Shown: positions 62,569 to 64,000 of the stretch, in pieces
Layout: the number at the start of each line of letters is the position of its first letter
Position numbering within the stretch: the stretch's first letter is position 1
From: Streptomyces griseus subsp. griseus
Lineage (GTDB): Bacteria > Actinomycetota > Actinomycetes > Streptomycetales > Streptomycetaceae
Direction of reading: 5' to 3'
Length of the DNA: 64,000 bases
Assembly: GCF_000720255.1 (NCBI RefSeq)
Contig: NZ_JOJE01000001.1
Span: 709,270 to 773,269 of the forward strand
Made by a program: the position numbers and the translations under genes
Notes under the pieces: model-generated
Told to the model about the DNA's origin: nothing
Seen by the model: the letters and a program-made list of their open reading frames with translations, nothing else
The model's database searches: none

Positions 62569-64000
62569 ATGGCCGACAACGTCACCTCGCTGTTCCGCAG
62601 CACCGCGGCGCACAGCCCCTCCATGGCGGCGTTGACGCGAGAGGGCGGCGAGGGAACCGGCCCCGTGGACTTCTGTATCCCCTGCAACCCGTACTTCCCC
62701 ACCCCGGCGATGTTCGACGAGATGGCGGGGCGCCTCCGCGACATCGTCACGTACTACCCGAGCAGCGCCGACACGATCACGGCCGAGCTGTGCAGCCTCC
62801 TGCAGCTCCCGCCGCAGTGCGTGGCGATGGGCAACGGCTCGACCGAACTGATCACCTGGATCGACCACCTCCTGGTCCGGGAGTCCCTCGCCATCCCCGT
62901 CCCCACCTTCGGCCGCTGGACCGACCAGCCGATGGAGACCGGCAAGCGGGTCGACATGTTCCCGCTCCAGGAGTCCAGCGGTTTCGCCCTCGACCTCGCG
63001 CAGTACGCCGAGTTCATCCGGGCCCGCGGCACCCGGGTCGCCGTCATCTGCAACCCCAACAACCCCGACGGCGGCTTCCTGCACAAGCACGCCGTCGTGC
63101 AGTTCATGGACGCGATGGCCGACCTCGACCTGGTCGTCATCGACGAGTCCTTCCTGGAGTTCGCCGACGCCGAGGCCGAACCCAGCGTGGTGCAGGAGGC
63201 GATGCTGCGCCCGAACGTGGTCGTCCTGCGCAGCCTCGGCAAGAACTTCGGCCTGCACGGCATCCGCTTCGGCTACCTGGTCGCCAACCCGGCGCTGGCC
63301 GGCCGGATCCGCTCCATGCTGCCCAAGTGGAACCTCAACTCCTTCGCCGAGCATGTCGTCTTCATGCTCAAGGAGCACGGCCCCGAGTACGCGCAGAGCC
63401 TCCAGCAGGTGCGCCGGGACCGTCTCGACATGGCGAGCCAGCTGTCCGCGCTGCCCGGTCTGACGGTCTACCCGTCGCAGGGCAACTTCCTCTTCGTACG
63501 CCTCCCCGTGGGCGCCGAGGGCACCGTGGTACGGGACCGGCTGCTCACCGAGCACCGGATCCTGGTCCGTGAGTGCGGCAACAAGATCGGCTCGTCCAGC
63601 CGCTTCCTGAGGCTCGTGGTGCGCCCCCAGGTCGACGTGCGTCGCCTGGTGTCAGGCCTGGAACAGGTGCTCTACGGGACCAGGAGGGGAGCCGCCGTAC
63701 CCGAGCTGGGCACAGGGACCCAGTACAGCTCGGGTACGGCGGCCGTGGACCGCTTGGTCAGCGCGACCAACGGGGCCGGCCTGCAGGGCCTGGCCGCTCA
63801 GGCGGTGGCCGCCGCACCGACCGGGCTGGCGCCCGCTCCGGCCGCCGGCACCGGTGCGCCGATGCCCGCCGCGGCGCAGGCCACCCCGTCCAACGGCACG
63901 GGCATGCCGATGCCGGCCGCGGCCCAGACCTTCCCCCAGCCGGCGGCCGCCCCGGCCCCGGCTCCCACCCCCTTCCCGGCTCCCACCCCCTTCCCGGCTC
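62569..64000 (+). CDS. HisC-like class I/II aminotransferase with Pro/Ala-rich extension (incomplete at window end)
   Basis: ATG 62569 after GAGG gives at least 477 residues; the frame is open at the edge. The PLP-dependent aminotransferase fold shows CIPCNPYFPTPAMFDEMAG, NGSTELITWIDHLLV, VAVICNPNNPDGGF, LVVIDESFLEFADAEA, VVVLRSLGKNFGLHGIRFGYL (PLP-binding Lys in SLGKNF) and FLRLVVRPQVD, near histidinol-phosphate aminotransferase and threonine-phosphate decarboxylase. After about residue 370 a low-complexity tail begins (ATNGAGLQGLAAQAVAAAP; PAPTPFPAPTPFPA), unusual for this family. Whether the tail ends soon cannot be seen. Confidence 0.88.
   Translation, partial: MADNVTSLFRSTAAHSPSMAALTREGGEGTGPVDFCIPCNPYFPTPAMFDEMAGRLRDIVTYYPSSADTITAELCSLLQLPPQCVAMGNGSTELITWIDHLLVRESLAIPVPTFGRWTDQPMETGKRVDMFPLQESSGFALDLAQYAEFIRARGTRVAVICNPNNPDGGFLHKHAVVQFMDAMADLDLVVIDESFLEFADAEAEPSVVQEAMLRPNVVVLRSLGKNFGLHGIRFGYLVANPALAGRIRSMLPKWNLNSFAEHVVFMLKEHGPEYAQSLQQVRRDRLDMASQLSALPGLTVYPSQGNFLFVRLPVGAEGTVVRDRLLTEHRILVRECGNKIGSSSRFLRLVVRPQVDVRRLVSGLEQVLYGTRRGAAVPELGTGTQYSSGTAAVDRLVSATNGAGLQGLAAQAVAAAPTGLAPAPAAGTGAPMPAAAQATPSNGTGMPMPAAAQTFPQPAAAPAPAPTPFPAPTPFPA

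Overview
The window is chromosomal DNA of a high-GC actinomycete, almost certainly Streptomyces. The evidence is a strong GC bias at third codon positions, many GTG and TTG starts, actinobacterial families (DUF3052, DUF3145, DUF4429, DUF4383, EI24), and the fasR-fabD-fabH-acpP-fabF order known from Streptomyces coelicolor. There are about 58 protein genes, one tRNA, no rRNA, no CRISPR array, and no recognisable phage, transposase or integrase. The region looks like chromosome core rather than an island.

Layout. 1-9.9 kb: an acetyltransferase, a secreted TAP-type peptidase with an abnormal C-terminus, a DUF305/DUF6153 pair, tRNA-Val, a DUF4097 lipoprotein, a coiled-coil membrane protein, then a secreted Amidase_6 protein and a NodB-like deacetylase. 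10-13 kb: a bifunctional penicillin-binding protein with a degenerate transpeptidase site and an FmdB zinc ribbon followed by a decayed copy of its own tail. 13.2-22.3 kb: a Ter-type stress-response locus, with an HpcH/HpaI lyase, a PRTase-TRSP-StiP fusion and a HAD phosphatase in one operon, three TerD paralogues, a TerA-like protein and a DUF475/TerC-type membrane protein. 22.5-27.4 kb: an AhpE-type peroxiredoxin, DUF3052, the homodimeric pyruvate dehydrogenase aceE and a K+ channel. 27.8-36 kb: regulator/target pairs (TetR with an MFS pump, MerR with an aldo-keto reductase) and assorted enzymes. 36.2-41.2 kb: the PucR-type activator fasR and the core fatty-acid synthase operon fabD-fabH-acpP-fabF, closed by a strong terminator. 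41.2-53.6 kb: DUF3145, a GDSL lipoprotein, aldose epimerase, RidA/LysR, a C15-peptidase-like secreted protein lacking the catalytic Cys, EI24, a beta-lactamase-fold hydrolase, a MarR/reductase pair, a GntR-UTRA pair, an anti-sigma-like kinase and a zinc-ribbon membrane protein. 54-64 kb: a sugar-acid and monosaccharide locus (enolase-superfamily dehydratase, zinc dehydrogenase, U32-like protein, ChvE-MmsA-MmsB ABC importer, aldose epimerase) and the start of an HisC-like aminotransferase that runs off the end.

Functional logic. AceE supplies acetyl-CoA and FasR/FabDHPF builds acyl chains, although they are not one operon. The Ter locus combines putative calcium-binding TerD proteins and a membrane partner with a predicted nucleoside-like metabolite pathway. 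The 54-57 kb genes appear co-regulated through a shared 17-base operator-like motif found in front of two transcription units. The main oddities are two inverted copies of a dispersed Streptomyces repeat translated in frame inside the PRTase-StiP fusion, and two enzymes with substituted catalytic residues (PBP SxxQ and C15 Cys-to-Ser).
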